From Ignavibacteria bacterium (GTDB taxonomy: Bacteria; Bacteroidota; Ignavibacteria; Kapaibacteriales; UBA2268): 64,000 bases of DNA. Under the pieces are notes generated by a model. That model searched no databases. It had not been told where the DNA came from and was given only the letters and a program-made list of their open reading frames with translations. The translations under genes were made by a program, and so were the position numbers. The stretch is taken from contig JAAYTD010000029.1 in NCBI GenBank assembly GCA_012518115.1, forward strand, positions 1 to 64,000, written 5' to 3'. Of the stretch, positions 52,531 to 62,251 are shown piece after piece (the first letter of the stretch is position 1; each line of letters starts with the position of its first letter).

Positions 52531-52568
52531 AAAAACATTGCACAATTTTTACCTTGTACAATGTTTTT
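52531..52568 (+). terminator. Terminator after rlmN
   Basis: AAAAACATTGCACAA/TTGTACAATGTTTTT stem with one mismatch. Confidence 0.7.
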
Positions 52569-52784
52569 ATGTCTGAACTATGATTAATCCCTAACTCCGT
52601 CTCTTTAGGTAGTCTATGTTTAATTTTTCCAATAGATCTCTTATTTTTTAGTTGTTTCAGTAGTATGCCACTGGTCACTGATTTTAATTTTGAATATGCT
52701 TTTAGAAATTTCTATAATGTCTTTTGGAGAATAATTGCTCAATAATTTTGCCTCTTTAATTTTTACGTATAGTTTATAAATATA

Positions 52785-53762
52785 TTAGAACAAAGTTTGT
52801 ACCTTGTTTCTATCTTCTAACCGCTTTTTTGCAATCGTAAAATAATCAACATCAAGTTCATAACCGATAAATTTTCTTTTTAGCTCTATACAAGCCAATC
52901 CTGTTGATCCGCTTCCCATAAAAGGGTCTAGAACAATTTGTTCATCAAATGTTGTTAGCTTTACTAAATGTTGCATCAATTCAACTGGTTTTACTGTTGG
53001 ATGGAAATTGAAGTATTCTTTACTTTGTCTAACTTTTGGTACTACAAAAAATTTATCATATCCATCTTCAAATTTATCAGTTCTTAATATATTTGCCGGC
53101 ACCCTACCTTTTTCGTGTGGATTATGTCCCACTTTACCTTCATTGTCATCATAAGGAAGTCTTGTTTCTTCAAAATTTAACGCACCTGTACCATATTTAA
53201 TTATATTTTGAGCTACATTTAAACCTTTTTCTAAAGGTTTTTGTATTAAAATTATCGGTTCGTATGCTGGTTTTAATCCCAATCCTGCTCCATCATATTT
53301 TTTCCCTAACTCTGAACTTGGAGATAATTTATGTTTTTTTTCTACCTTGTAATTATCGGCACCATTTTTTTTATATCCTTGAACGTATTTATATTCTCCA
53401 ACTTTTTCACTTTCAATATTGAGCTCTGAATCTATTAACAACCCAACATTTCTACTTTTGGGCATTCCATTCAGATAAGCCCAAAATAATACATCTTTAA
53501 TCAAAAAACCACTGTCTTCTAAGTCAACCATTAATCTATGCATTAATCTAACGGAACTAAAGATCAACCCAAAACCGCCCGGTTTAATTTTTTTTAAACT
53601 ATTTTCCCATATTTCCTTATCTGGCAAATCCTTATCCCAATAATTATTTTGATATGAAATACCATAAGGCGGATCAGTTATTATTGAATCAATATAGTTA
53701 TCTTCTATATCTTCTAATGAATATGAACTTTTATTATAAATTTGAAACATGTTAAACATCAT
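52785..53762 (-). CDS. Type II DNA methyltransferase (DPPY-type, beta-class)
   Basis: SIITDPPYGISYQ near N-terminus; C-terminal DPFMGSGSTGLACIELKRKFIGYELD. Confidence 0.9.
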   Translation of the reverse strand: MMFNMFQIYNKSSYSLEDIEDNYIDSIITDPPYGISYQNNYWDKDLPDKEIWENSLKKIKPGGFGLIFSSVRLMHRLMVDLEDSGFLIKDVLFWAYLNGMPKSRNVGLLIDSELNIESEKVGEYKYVQGYKKNGADNYKVEKKHKLSPSSELGKKYDGAGLGLKPAYEPIILIQKPLEKGLNVAQNIIKYGTGALNFEETRLPYDDNEGKVGHNPHEKGRVPANILRTDKFEDGYDKFFVVPKVRQSKEYFNFHPTVKPVELMQHLVKLTTFDEQIVLDPFMGSGSTGLACIELKRKFIGYELDVDYFTIAKKRLEDRNKVQTLF

Positions 53763-54378
53763 TAATAGTTAAAAGATCATCTATTGTTAAATATGTTGGT
53801 ATATTTCTTTTATAGTTTACTAATAATTTATATACGAAATCCTTTTTTTTGTCTGGTGGAACAATAACTTTAAAATTGTATTCCTGAATCATTTTTTCTA
53901 TTCCTACACTTTGCGTCGAACGAGTACTTGTATTTGCAACTGCTTTAACTCTTTTTAATAAGTATTGTCCTAATTTTTTATGCTGTCCATAAACAATAAA
54001 TTGTAAATCAGCTGCTCCCTTCCAAATTCCAACAGCCGTAAATAGTCTTTTATCACTAAAAGCCATAGCTTTTTCTTCATTAGTATCGTTCCATGTTCCG
54101 CCTAATCTTTTAGAAAAAATACTACACTGTTTAACTTCAAGAAATTTTCCAGTTTTTGAGTTTTTACAGTCAAATCCATGCTTGTTAATATTTAACAAAT
54201 CGTATCCTAAATAATTACCAACAATAGCATCTCTTATTTCATTAATTGTTGTGTCAGTATCATAAGATTGAAACTCATCTTGAAATTTCGTTAATTCTTC
54301 TAATGCAATAATTCCTTTAGTTTTAAAAGAATTTGGTATCGGTTTGTACTCACCTTTTTGAAAAATATCCATATTCAA
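53752..54378 (-). CDS. Candidate type II restriction endonuclease (PD-(D/E)xK)
   Basis: HGFDCKNSKTGKFLEVKQCS gives D-x10-EVK; overlaps the methyltransferase by 11 bp on the same strand. Confidence 0.65.
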   Translation of the reverse strand: MNMDIFQKGEYKPIPNSFKTKGIIALEELTKFQDEFQSYDTDTTINEIRDAIVGNYLGYDLLNINKHGFDCKNSKTGKFLEVKQCSIFSKRLGGTWNDTNEEKAMAFSDKRLFTAVGIWKGAADLQFIVYGQHKKLGQYLLKRVKAVANTSTRSTQSVGIEKMIQEYNFKVIVPPDKKKDFVYKLLVNYKRNIPTYLTIDDLLTINDV

Positions 54379-54403
54379 ATAGTTAAAATAATTTAATTAA
54401 TTG

Positions 54404-54530
54404 CAACATTTTTTTATCCCGTTAGGGATAAAATGTTGGTAAAAAGTTCATCTTTCTTTATGTTTCGTCCCGTATGGGACGAGATTAGTAGATTATATTT
54501 CTTTTACCGATATGTTGTACCTACGGTACA
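54404..54530. repeat. Cluster of three short palindromic hairpins
   Basis: CAACATTTT..TATCCC-GTTA-GGGATA..AATGTTG (54404-54438), TCGTCCCGTATGGGACGA (54465-54482), TGTACC-TAC-GGTACA (54516-54530). Confidence 0.8.
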
Positions 54531-54563
54531 TCTTTATGTTTTTATATTTCACTAAAACTTATC

Positions 54564-55166
54564 TTAATTTTCTAATACTTTGTTTTTGTCTTTTTTAGGA
54601 AAAACTTCATTCCATTCCGGTAATTTATTATGTAAAATAACAAGTAGAATAACGCCACAAGTTACGCAACTGTCGGCTACATTAAAGACAGGAAAATGTG
54701 AATAATATTTTCCGAATAAATTAATATCGGGAATATCTACTAATATAAAATCAACAACTCGTCCATAAAATAAAGGCGCTTCTCCGAACAAAACTCCATA
54801 AAAATTTCTATCTATAGCATTACCAAACGCTCCTGCTAAAATTAAAGCTATAGCAAGTTTAATAAGATTGTTTTTACTAACTTTACATAAAGAATGCAAA
54901 TAGTAAGCTAGAGCTCCTGAAGCTATGAGCGAAAAAAGACTCAAAAAAATTTTGCCCCAACCAAAAGATATACCAAACGCCATACCTTCGTTTTCAATAT
55001 AAGTTAATTGTAAAACATCACCGATAATTGGGATAACTTCACCGTAATACAAACCCGTATGTTCTATGCCACAAAAAGAAAATCCTTTTACAGCAAGTTT
55101 TGTACATTGATCTAATATAACTAACAAAAGTGCTATTATAAAAAATACTTTTGAATTGTTTTTCAT
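54564..55166 (-). CDS. lspA: Lipoprotein signal peptidase
   Basis: YIENEGMAFGISF, GAFGNAIDRNFYG, VVDFILVDI...FPVFNVADSCVTCGV. Confidence 0.93.
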   Translation of the reverse strand: MKNNSKVFFIIALLLVILDQCTKLAVKGFSFCGIEHTGLYYGEVIPIIGDVLQLTYIENEGMAFGISFGWGKIFLSLFSLIASGALAYYLHSLCKVSKNNLIKLAIALILAGAFGNAIDRNFYGVLFGEAPLFYGRVVDFILVDIPDINLFGKYYSHFPVFNVADSCVTCGVILLVILHNKLPEWNEVFPKKDKNKVLEN

Positions 55167-55172
55167 TACTTT

Positions 55173-56858
55173 TTATTTGATTAATTTTTTATATCTAATT
55201 CTAGTCGGCTCAATATCTTTTCCTAATCGTTGGCGACGATTTTCAAGATAGTCCGTATATCCGCCTTCAAAGAAATATACTTGACTATCGCCTTCAAATG
55301 CGAGCATATGCGTAGCAACTCTATCTAAAAACCATCTATCGTGTGAAATGATAACTGCACAGCCTGCAAAATTTTCCAAACCTTCTTCGAGAGCTCGCAA
55401 CGTGTTTACATCAATATCGTTTGTCGGCTCGTCAAGTAGCAACACATTAGCTTCGCGTTTCAAAGTAAGTGCCAAATGCAATCTATTTCTTTCACCGCCA
55501 GAAAGAATACCACATTTTTTTTGTTGGTCAGCACCACTGAAATTAAATTTTGCTACATAAGAACGAGAACTAACACTACGCCCACCAACTGTTATATAGT
55601 CATGCCCGCCAGAAACTACTTCCCATACGTTTTTTTCGGGGTCAATTTCTGCATGTTGCTGATCAACATATCCTATTGAAACCGTTTCACCTATTTTAAA
55701 AGTACCTTCGTCTGGTTTTTCTAATCCCATAATCATTCGGAAAAGAGTAGTTTTTCCCGCTCCGTTTGGTCCTATTACGCCAACTATTCCCGCAGGTGGC
55801 AGATTAAAATTCAAATCATCAAAAAGTAATTTATCACCGAATGCTTTTTTTACATTTACTGCTTCAATTACGTTATTCCCAAGTCTAGGTCCATTTGGAA
55901 TAAAGAGCTCTAATTTTTCTTCTTTTTCTTTAACGTCTTGATTAAGTAAGTTTTCGTAAGCGCTTAATCTAGCTTTAGATTTAGCGTGGCGAGCTTTAGG
56001 CGACATTCTCACCCATTCCAACTCACGTTCTAATGTTTTTTGTCGCTTAGATTCACCTTTACTTTCTTGTTCTAATCTTTTAGCTTTTTGTTCAAGCCAA
56101 GAGCTATAATTGCCTTCCCAAGGAATACCTTCGCCACGATCTAACTCAAGTATCCAACCTGCAACATTATCAAGGAAATAGCGGTCGTGAGTGATAGCTA
56201 TAACTGTTCCTTTATATTGTTGCAAATGTTGCTCCAACCACGCTACAGAATCAGCATCTAAATGGTTTGTAGGCTCATCAAGTAAAAGAATGTCAGGTTC
56301 TGTAAGTAACAGTTTACATAGAGCTACACGGCGTCTTTCACCTCCCGAAAGATTTTTTATTATAGCATCATTTGGCGGACAACGTAAAGCATCCATAGCT
56401 CTATCGAGTTTGTTATCTAAGTTCCATGCATCTTTAGCTTCTAAAACATCTGTTAGAGCTCCTTGACGTTCTATAAGTTTGTTCATTTCTTCGTCGGTCA
56501 TCGGTTCCGCAAATTTAGCACTGATTTCATCATATTCATTTAGCAAATCAACTATTTCTTGCATTCCTTGTTGAATTTCTTCCCGCACGGTTAATGTATC
56601 GTCTAACACCGGTTCCTGTTCTAAAATACCTACAGAATATCCCGGAGACATAACTAGCTCGCCCTGAAAAGATTTTTCAATTCCTGCAATAATTTTAAGT
56701 AAAGTTGATTTTCCCGAACCATTAAGTCCGATAATACCGATTTTAGCACCATAATAAAAAGAAAGATAAATATCTTTCAAAACTTGTTTATGAGGTGGAA
56801 AAATTTTATTCACTCCAATTAGTGAAAAAATTATTTTTTTGTCGTCAACTGTAGCCAT
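55173..56858 (-). CDS. ettA: Energy-dependent translational throttle protein EttA (ABC-F)
   Basis: Two ABC domains GLNGSGKST / GPNGAGKTT, linker, LSGGERRRVALCKLLL, LSGGERNRLHLALTL. Confidence 0.93.
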   Translation of the reverse strand: MATVDDKKIIFSLIGVNKIFPPHKQVLKDIYLSFYYGAKIGIIGLNGSGKSTLLKIIAGIEKSFQGELVMSPGYSVGILEQEPVLDDTLTVREEIQQGMQEIVDLLNEYDEISAKFAEPMTDEEMNKLIERQGALTDVLEAKDAWNLDNKLDRAMDALRCPPNDAIIKNLSGGERRRVALCKLLLTEPDILLLDEPTNHLDADSVAWLEQHLQQYKGTVIAITHDRYFLDNVAGWILELDRGEGIPWEGNYSSWLEQKAKRLEQESKGESKRQKTLERELEWVRMSPKARHAKSKARLSAYENLLNQDVKEKEEKLELFIPNGPRLGNNVIEAVNVKKAFGDKLLFDDLNFNLPPAGIVGVIGPNGAGKTTLFRMIMGLEKPDEGTFKIGETVSIGYVDQQHAEIDPEKNVWEVVSGGHDYITVGGRSVSSRSYVAKFNFSGADQQKKCGILSGGERNRLHLALTLKREANVLLLDEPTNDIDVNTLRALEEGLENFAGCAVIISHDRWFLDRVATHMLAFEGDSQVYFFEGGYTDYLENRRQRLGKDIEPTRIRYKKLIK

Positions 56859-56895
56859 ATTTCTCTCTATTTTTTTTAGTAATCAAAACTATTTG

Positions 56896-56903
56896 CAAAT
56901 ATA
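56896..56903 (-). promoter_or_regulatory. TATATTTG -7-like element upstream of ettA
   Basis: Plus strand CAAATATA, 38 bp upstream of the start. Confidence 0.4.
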
Positions 56904-56985
56904 CAAAAAAAATCTACAACTTTCTAATTATTCTAAATTCTGCAGTTGAAAAAGCATTATTTTTAATAAATTCTCTGCTTATATT

Positions 56986-57100
56986 GTCTGAACTATGATT
57001 TTTGTGATTAGTGTGATTTTGAGATATTTTTAAAATTCCCCTTTGGAACGAAAGGGTAGCAAACGAAGTTTACAGGGTATTTAATACCATTTTGAATAAC
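56986..57100 (+). repeat. Dispersed intergenic repeat, copy E
   Basis: GTCTGAACTATGATTTTTGTGATTAGTGTGATTTTGAGATATTTTTAAAATTCCCCTTTGGAACGAAAGGGTAGCAAACGAAGTTTACAGGGTA, then TTAATACCATTTTGAATA. Confidence 0.8.
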
Positions 57101-57104
57101 AATA

Positions 57105-57138
57105 AAAAAAGCAAGAGACAACAAGCCCTTGCTTTTTT
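57105..57138 (-). terminator. Terminator of the FN3 protein gene
   Basis: AAAAAAGCAAG/CTTGCTTTTTT 11-bp stem. Confidence 0.8.
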
Positions 57139-57161
57139 TATTTTACGTTCAACAAAATGTA

Positions 57162-60100
57162 TTATTTTGCAACAACAAATTGTGTAGCTGCAATCATTTT
57201 ACCATTATAATTCACATAACAGAAATAAGTTCCGTTACTATAGTTAGTAAGATCTAAGTTAATCATTGTGCTACCTTCATAAGAACCTACAATTTGTTTA
57301 ACTCTTGCTCCAGCTTCATTTACGATAACAATTTCTGCATTTTCAAGATGTTTCAAAGTTGTGAAGTTCAATGAAACAGTAGAAACTGCTGGAACAGGCA
57401 ATACTTTAAGTCCATCTATCAAAGTAATATCAAAAATTGAAAGTACATTTGAAGTTGTGAATGTCCATACATTTGACCATTCAGCAGCTCCAGCTTCATT
57501 TACAGCACATACACGCCAATAATAAGTCTTACTTGTATCAAGATAACGTAAAGTTGGGTAACGCGTACCTACTGTTTTTGATACATTAATCGCACATTTA
57601 TCGAAATTCTTATCTGTTGATACTTGCAACCTATAATATTCAGTATTTTCAGTTGGTAACCATTCTAAAGTTATTTCATCCCATACTAAATTTTGTGTTC
57701 CATCAGCTGGTAATTTAAGTTCAACTTTATCTTCTGGAATTGATTTTATTGTTCTAAATGACCAGATAGAGCTCCATTGACTTGTTGCCTCATAAGTTTC
57801 ACCATCGATTGTTTTTTCATTTATCGCACATACACGCCAATAATAAGTTTGATAGTTCTCTAATGGAGTTTCAATTTTATAGCTAGTGTCAATCAAGTTC
57901 TCAATTGCAACAACATCTTCTTCAAAATTAAGATCCTTAGAATACTCTAACTTATATTTAGTTGTAAATGCTCTCTTATGCCATCTAAGTTCTAATGTAA
58001 TTGGAGCCTTATACATTGAATTGTATGGTTCAATAAGAATAGGTGCATCTGGTAATTGCAAGCCTGTTGTAAATGAGAAAGTTTCCGACCATTCACTTAA
58101 AGTTTCCTTATTTGTAGCTCTTACTCGCCAATAATAAGTAGTATGTTCTTTTAAATATGTTTTTCTATATTGATTTTCTGTAACCCTTATTACTGTTTCA
58201 ACTTCTTCAGTGAAGTCAGCGTCTAAAGCAATTTGGAAATCATATAAAGTTGCATTAACTACATTTTCCCATTTGAAGTCTGCTACAGTATATTTTAGTG
58301 TATCATTATTTATAGGTAAAGTCAAAATAGGTGCCGCCAATTTTGTTCTGAAAGAATATACTTCTGAAAAATCACTTGGACATTCTGTATTGCTTTCATC
58401 TGTAACAGAAACTCGCCAAAAGTATTGTTTATTATTTGCTCCTAAAATCAAAGTAACATGATCTGCTCTTAATACTGTATCTATTAGTATTTCACTAAAA
58501 TCTTCCACTTCTGATACTTGCAAATTATATTCTGAATTGTTGCGGTAACTCCATTTAAATTCAACATCAGAAGGAACAGAAGTAGCATTGTTCTCAGGCG
58601 CCAATAAACTAGGCGGAGCTACTGCTGTACGAAATTCTGCAATTTCCGACCAAAAGCTATCGTTTAAAGAATCTAAAGCTTTTATTTTCCAGAAATACTT
58701 AGTTTCATAATTAGGTATATTAACTAAAATTGAATCAATATTTTTATCAACTACAACTGAATCATATTTAACAAATCTACTATCTGTTGAAAAATAAATC
58801 AAATAAGATAAAGCATCGGCTGATTTTTCCCATTTAAACTCTTTATTATTATTTCTAAAGCAAGTTTCTGAAATTGTTGGATAAAGGATTTTAGGTGTAT
58901 TATACGGCGTTTTAAATTGCCAAATTAAGCTCCAACCAGCTTCACAATTTCCTTCAATTATCTTAACTCGCCAAAAAATTGACTTGTTTGTAATATCAGG
59001 TATATTTAAATCAAATGTATAATGCAATTCGCTTGTTTCCTCCGATAAAATTATATCGCTTTCATTAAACTCATCAGTATAAGAAAGTTGAACTAAGTAT
59101 GTATAGTTAGCAACTGGATTATCATGATTCCAAGATAACTCTATTTCATTGTTACTAGTTAATGCTTCTGAGCCTTTCGCATTATTAGGAGGGGTTAGCA
59201 AAGTTACAGGTTCAGGACGTGTTGTAAACTCTCTTACTTCTGAATATTCGGATTCACATTGAGTTGAAGTATCGATAGCTTTAACTCTCCAATAGTATTT
59301 ATGATTAAATTCAGACAAAAAACCCTGTACACTATCTGCGTATGATTCAAAACTTCTAGTTATTGTTCGGAAATTAGCTGAATCTGAAACATCAACTACA
59401 TATTTATGTTTTGACCCATCAGGTTTAGTCCACCTAAACATCGGTGTAACAGAAACACAAGTATTTCCATCTTCTATTGAAAAATTTGAATATAAAGGAA
59501 TTGCAGGTGAATTAATCATAACTAAGTTAAGCACATTTGACCACTGACTTACACAATTAGCATAAGACGAAACAGCACGAACACGAAAATATAAATTTTC
59601 ATCTACAGGTAAGTCAATAAACCTACAAGATGATGTTTCTGTTGTAATAGTAAACAACGCAGTAGAAAAGTCAGAACGTTCGGATACCACTACTTCAAAT
59701 TTATAATAACCCTGACCATCATATTCCCAAGTTAACTCACATGATCCATCAGAAGTACAATAAGTACCAGCTGTAGTTTCTATATTTGGCAATAAATCCG
59801 GCTCTAATGCTGTATTAAAAATGTTAATAGCAGTGTCTGCAGTAATGGCTGTATTTACATAATTCGTTATAATACGCCAAGAATATTTTCTTGCAGGTAA
59901 TAATTCTTTGTCATAAGCTAAAACAGTTGAAGCTAATTGAATTTCATAAACCTTACTCGGAGTTTGAATACCCTCCTCATAAATTTCTAATTTATAATTA
60001 GCTACTGGCTCTGTACCAGCATATGACCAAGAGAAATGAACTGGATGTCTTACATCTACACAATCTGAACCATCAGCGGGTTCTAGTAGATTTGTTGTCG

Positions 60101-60164
60101 CATTTAAGTTAAACGACATGGCTAATAACAAGATTAAACTTGTAAAAATTTTTTTGTATATCAT
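57162..60164 (-). CDS. Large secreted multi-FN3-like repeat protein with T9SS C-terminal sorting domain
   Basis: About nine repeats ending in YYWRVxAxx-type motifs; C-term LPVPAVSTVSLNF...VNEAGARVKQIVG...NYSNGTYFCYVNYNGKMIAATQFVVAK. Confidence 0.85.
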   Translation of the reverse strand: MIYKKIFTSLILLLAMSFNLNATTNLLEPADGSDCVDVRHPVHFSWSYAGTEPVANYKLEIYEEGIQTPSKVYEIQLASTVLAYDKELLPARKYSWRIITNYVNTAITADTAINIFNTALEPDLLPNIETTAGTYCTSDGSCELTWEYDGQGYYKFEVVVSERSDFSTALFTITTETSSCRFIDLPVDENLYFRVRAVSSYANCVSQWSNVLNLVMINSPAIPLYSNFSIEDGNTCVSVTPMFRWTKPDGSKHKYVVDVSDSANFRTITRSFESYADSVQGFLSEFNHKYYWRVKAIDTSTQCESEYSEVREFTTRPEPVTLLTPPNNAKGSEALTSNNEIELSWNHDNPVANYTYLVQLSYTDEFNESDIILSEETSELHYTFDLNIPDITNKSIFWRVKIIEGNCEAGWSLIWQFKTPYNTPKILYPTISETCFRNNNKEFKWEKSADALSYLIYFSTDSRFVKYDSVVVDKNIDSILVNIPNYETKYFWKIKALDSLNDSFWSEIAEFRTAVAPPSLLAPENNATSVPSDVEFKWSYRNNSEYNLQVSEVEDFSEILIDTVLRADHVTLILGANNKQYFWRVSVTDESNTECPSDFSEVYSFRTKLAAPILTLPINNDTLKYTVADFKWENVVNATLYDFQIALDADFTEEVETVIRVTENQYRKTYLKEHTTYYWRVRATNKETLSEWSETFSFTTGLQLPDAPILIEPYNSMYKAPITLELRWHKRAFTTKYKLEYSKDLNFEEDVVAIENLIDTSYKIETPLENYQTYYWRVCAINEKTIDGETYEATSQWSSIWSFRTIKSIPEDKVELKLPADGTQNLVWDEITLEWLPTENTEYYRLQVSTDKNFDKCAINVSKTVGTRYPTLRYLDTSKTYYWRVCAVNEAGAAEWSNVWTFTTSNVLSIFDITLIDGLKVLPVPAVSTVSLNFTTLKHLENAEIVIVNEAGARVKQIVGSYEGSTMINLDLTNYSNGTYFCYVNYNGKMIAATQFVVAK

Positions 60165-60214
60165 AATGAATTTATAATAAAAAGTAAAACATAATATTCT
60201 AATTTGAATAATTA

Positions 60215-60222
60215 CAAATATA
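60215..60222 (-). promoter_or_regulatory. TATATTTG -7-like element upstream of the FN3 protein gene
   Basis: Plus strand CAAATATA, about 50 bp upstream of the start. Confidence 0.4.
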
Positions 60223-60404
60223 AATAAATTATTTCATATTATTTATAACGAGATATATTTTTTTCTTCGTTTTGCATAACATAAATAATATATTTACAAA
60301 TAACATGCCATTTTTATAAACTAAAAGCAAAATTTATTGTTTAATATCAAACTTTTTATAAAAATAAAAAATATGTAAATAATTGTTGACGATTATAGCA
60401 TTTA

Positions 60405-61403
60405 TTATAGTTTTTCTGCTACACGCATTTTTGCACTACGCGCTCGTGGATTACGTAATATCTCTTTTTCGCTTGGAACAATCGGTTTTTTAGTCAAAAT
60501 TTCCAAGTTTGGCACGTCATTTGATAGTGTTTCTATGTACTTATTTATCTTGGTCTTCCGAGCATTTGCCTTGAATATTTGTTTTACAACTCTATCTTCA
60601 AGAGAATGATAGGAAATAACGACTATTCGACCTGAAGTAGTTAGCACACTTATAATATCAGTTAGAGTTTTGGTTAAAACATCAATTTCTTGATTAACCT
60701 CTATTCTAATCGCTTGGAAGACCCTAGATAATGTTTTGAAATGTTGAGAGCTTGGCGTAATTTCTTCAATTATTTTACGCAAATCAAAAGTTGTATTAAA
60801 CGGTTGGATATTTCGCATTTCTACAATGCGTTTAGCTATGGAACGACTACGTGGCTCCTCGCCATAAGTATAAAGAATTGTTGAAATTGCTTCTTCTGAA
60901 TAAGTGTTGAGTATCTCGCGAGCAGTTATTCCATTTTCACCAAAACGCATATCAAGCGGTGAATCAACGCGATAACTTATACCACGCTGATCGGTATCTA
61001 ACTGCTGCGACGAAACGCCCAAATCCAACAGAATACCTGCTGGATTTATTCCTCTTTGTTGGCAAATGCTGCTTGCCTCTGAAAATGAAGTGTTAAACAG
61101 TACAAGCCTCGGCGGTAAAGAATTTATCTCTTCCTCAAATAAAGTTTGTGCCCGCAAAATAGCAGCTACATCCTTGTCGAATGCAAATAAATTTCCCCCA
61201 GAATCAAATCTTTGCATTATTACGCGTGCATGCCCTCCACCACCGAGCGTACCGTCTATATAAGTACCTTCTCTGTCAGTAACTAAAAAATCTACCGCCT
61301 CCTCTAATAAAACAGGAGAATGATAATCGTAGTCCCCCAACTGCGATTTGTCAATTCTTAACTTAGATGAAGCTGATTTTCTTCTACTCTTTCGTGCTGA
61401 CAT
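60405..61403 (-). CDS. rsmH: 16S rRNA (cytosine(1402)-N(4))-methyltransferase
   Basis: HSPVLLEEAVDFL, YIDGTLGGGGHARVI, GILLDLGVSSQQLD, RGISYRVDSPLDMRF, VISYHSLEDRVVKQ. Confidence 0.96.
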   Translation of the reverse strand: MSARKSRRKSASSKLRIDKSQLGDYDYHSPVLLEEAVDFLVTDREGTYIDGTLGGGGHARVIMQRFDSGGNLFAFDKDVAAILRAQTLFEEEINSLPPRLVLFNTSFSEASSICQQRGINPAGILLDLGVSSQQLDTDQRGISYRVDSPLDMRFGENGITAREILNTYSEEAISTILYTYGEEPRSRSIAKRIVEMRNIQPFNTTFDLRKIIEEITPSSQHFKTLSRVFQAIRIEVNQEIDVLTKTLTDIISVLTTSGRIVVISYHSLEDRVVKQIFKANARKTKINKYIETLSNDVPNLEILTKKPIVPSEKEILRNPRARSAKMRVAEKL

Positions 61404-61854
61404 TTTCTGGCTTGACCATTACTTTTGAAGCAATGCTTTCAAAAGATTCATCACAACTATTCATATATTCATCATAAGTAGCAGGATCCCAAAATTCAAT
61501 ATGATCTAAAATGCCAACTATAGTAACTTTACTTTCTATTCCCGCCCAATCAAGCAAATCTTTAGGGAGAGTTATCCGCTGCTGCGAATCTAAGGTTACA
61601 TCTTCACTGCATTCTAACATGCGACGCAAAAATTGACGATTTTGAGCATCATATTGATTGAGTTCCTCTAAACTTTTCTTATGCTTCTCTTCCCACTCAT
61701 TTATAGGATAAGCAAAGATACATTTGTCCAACCCGCGAGTAACGACAAAAGTATTCTCCGCTAACTCCGGAATACTTTTACGCATCTTCGCAGGTAAGCT
61801 CACACGACCTTTATTGTCAAGTGAAAACGTCTCTTTGCCTTTAAATGAAGCCAT
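61384..61854 (-). CDS. mraZ: Transcriptional regulator / division cluster protein MraZ
   Basis: SLDNKGRVSLPAKMRK...LDSQQRITLPKDLLDWAGI double SpoVT/AbrB motif; overlaps rsmH by 20 bp. Confidence 0.95.
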   Translation of the reverse strand: MASFKGKETFSLDNKGRVSLPAKMRKSIPELAENTFVVTRGLDKCIFAYPINEWEEKHKKSLEELNQYDAQNRQFLRRMLECSEDVTLDSQQRITLPKDLLDWAGIESKVTIVGILDHIEFWDPATYDEYMNSCDESFESIASKVMVKPENVSTKE

Positions 61855-61913
61855 AAAATTAATCTAAATTCTACTCTGATAAATATATTTTATAATGAAA
61901 ATGAAAATTTTTA

Positions 61914-61968
61914 TCCCATTTTCACCCATTTTCATACACAAAAATACATATTTTCCCATTAAATACAA
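61914..61968 (-). promoter_or_regulatory. mraZ promoter with MraZ-box-like TGGGN repeats
   Basis: Minus strand: TTG (61966-61968)-N19-TATTTTTG (61939-61946); TGGGT (61924-61928)-N5-TGGGA (61914-61918); extra TGGGA (61954-61958). Confidence 0.65.
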
Positions 61969-62251
61969 AATAAATTCCATTTTTATTGCAAAATTTTATA
62001 AAAATGTTGAAAATTTCTAACAAAAACAGAAATTAACGCTAAAAACACAATAAAATATGTTTTTTCATTTTCCCTTTTTTAAAATTTTTTTTATTCAGAT
62101 TTGGTTGTTTTTTAAAAAAATCTTATATTTAATATATTTAATACTATCATTTAATTTTAGATAGTTATAATTTAATTTTTGTCAAAATTGATTGACAAAG
62201 ACAAAAAATACAGGAAAAAATAATTTTTAAAATAATATCGGAAGGTGGATT

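Noticed and set aside
52454-52678. 74-aa minus ORF after rlmN (MTSGILLKQLKNKRSIGKIKHRLPK...) as a transposase remnant
   Set aside because: No motif recognised; overlaps the rlmN 3' end and terminator, so no support beyond an open frame.
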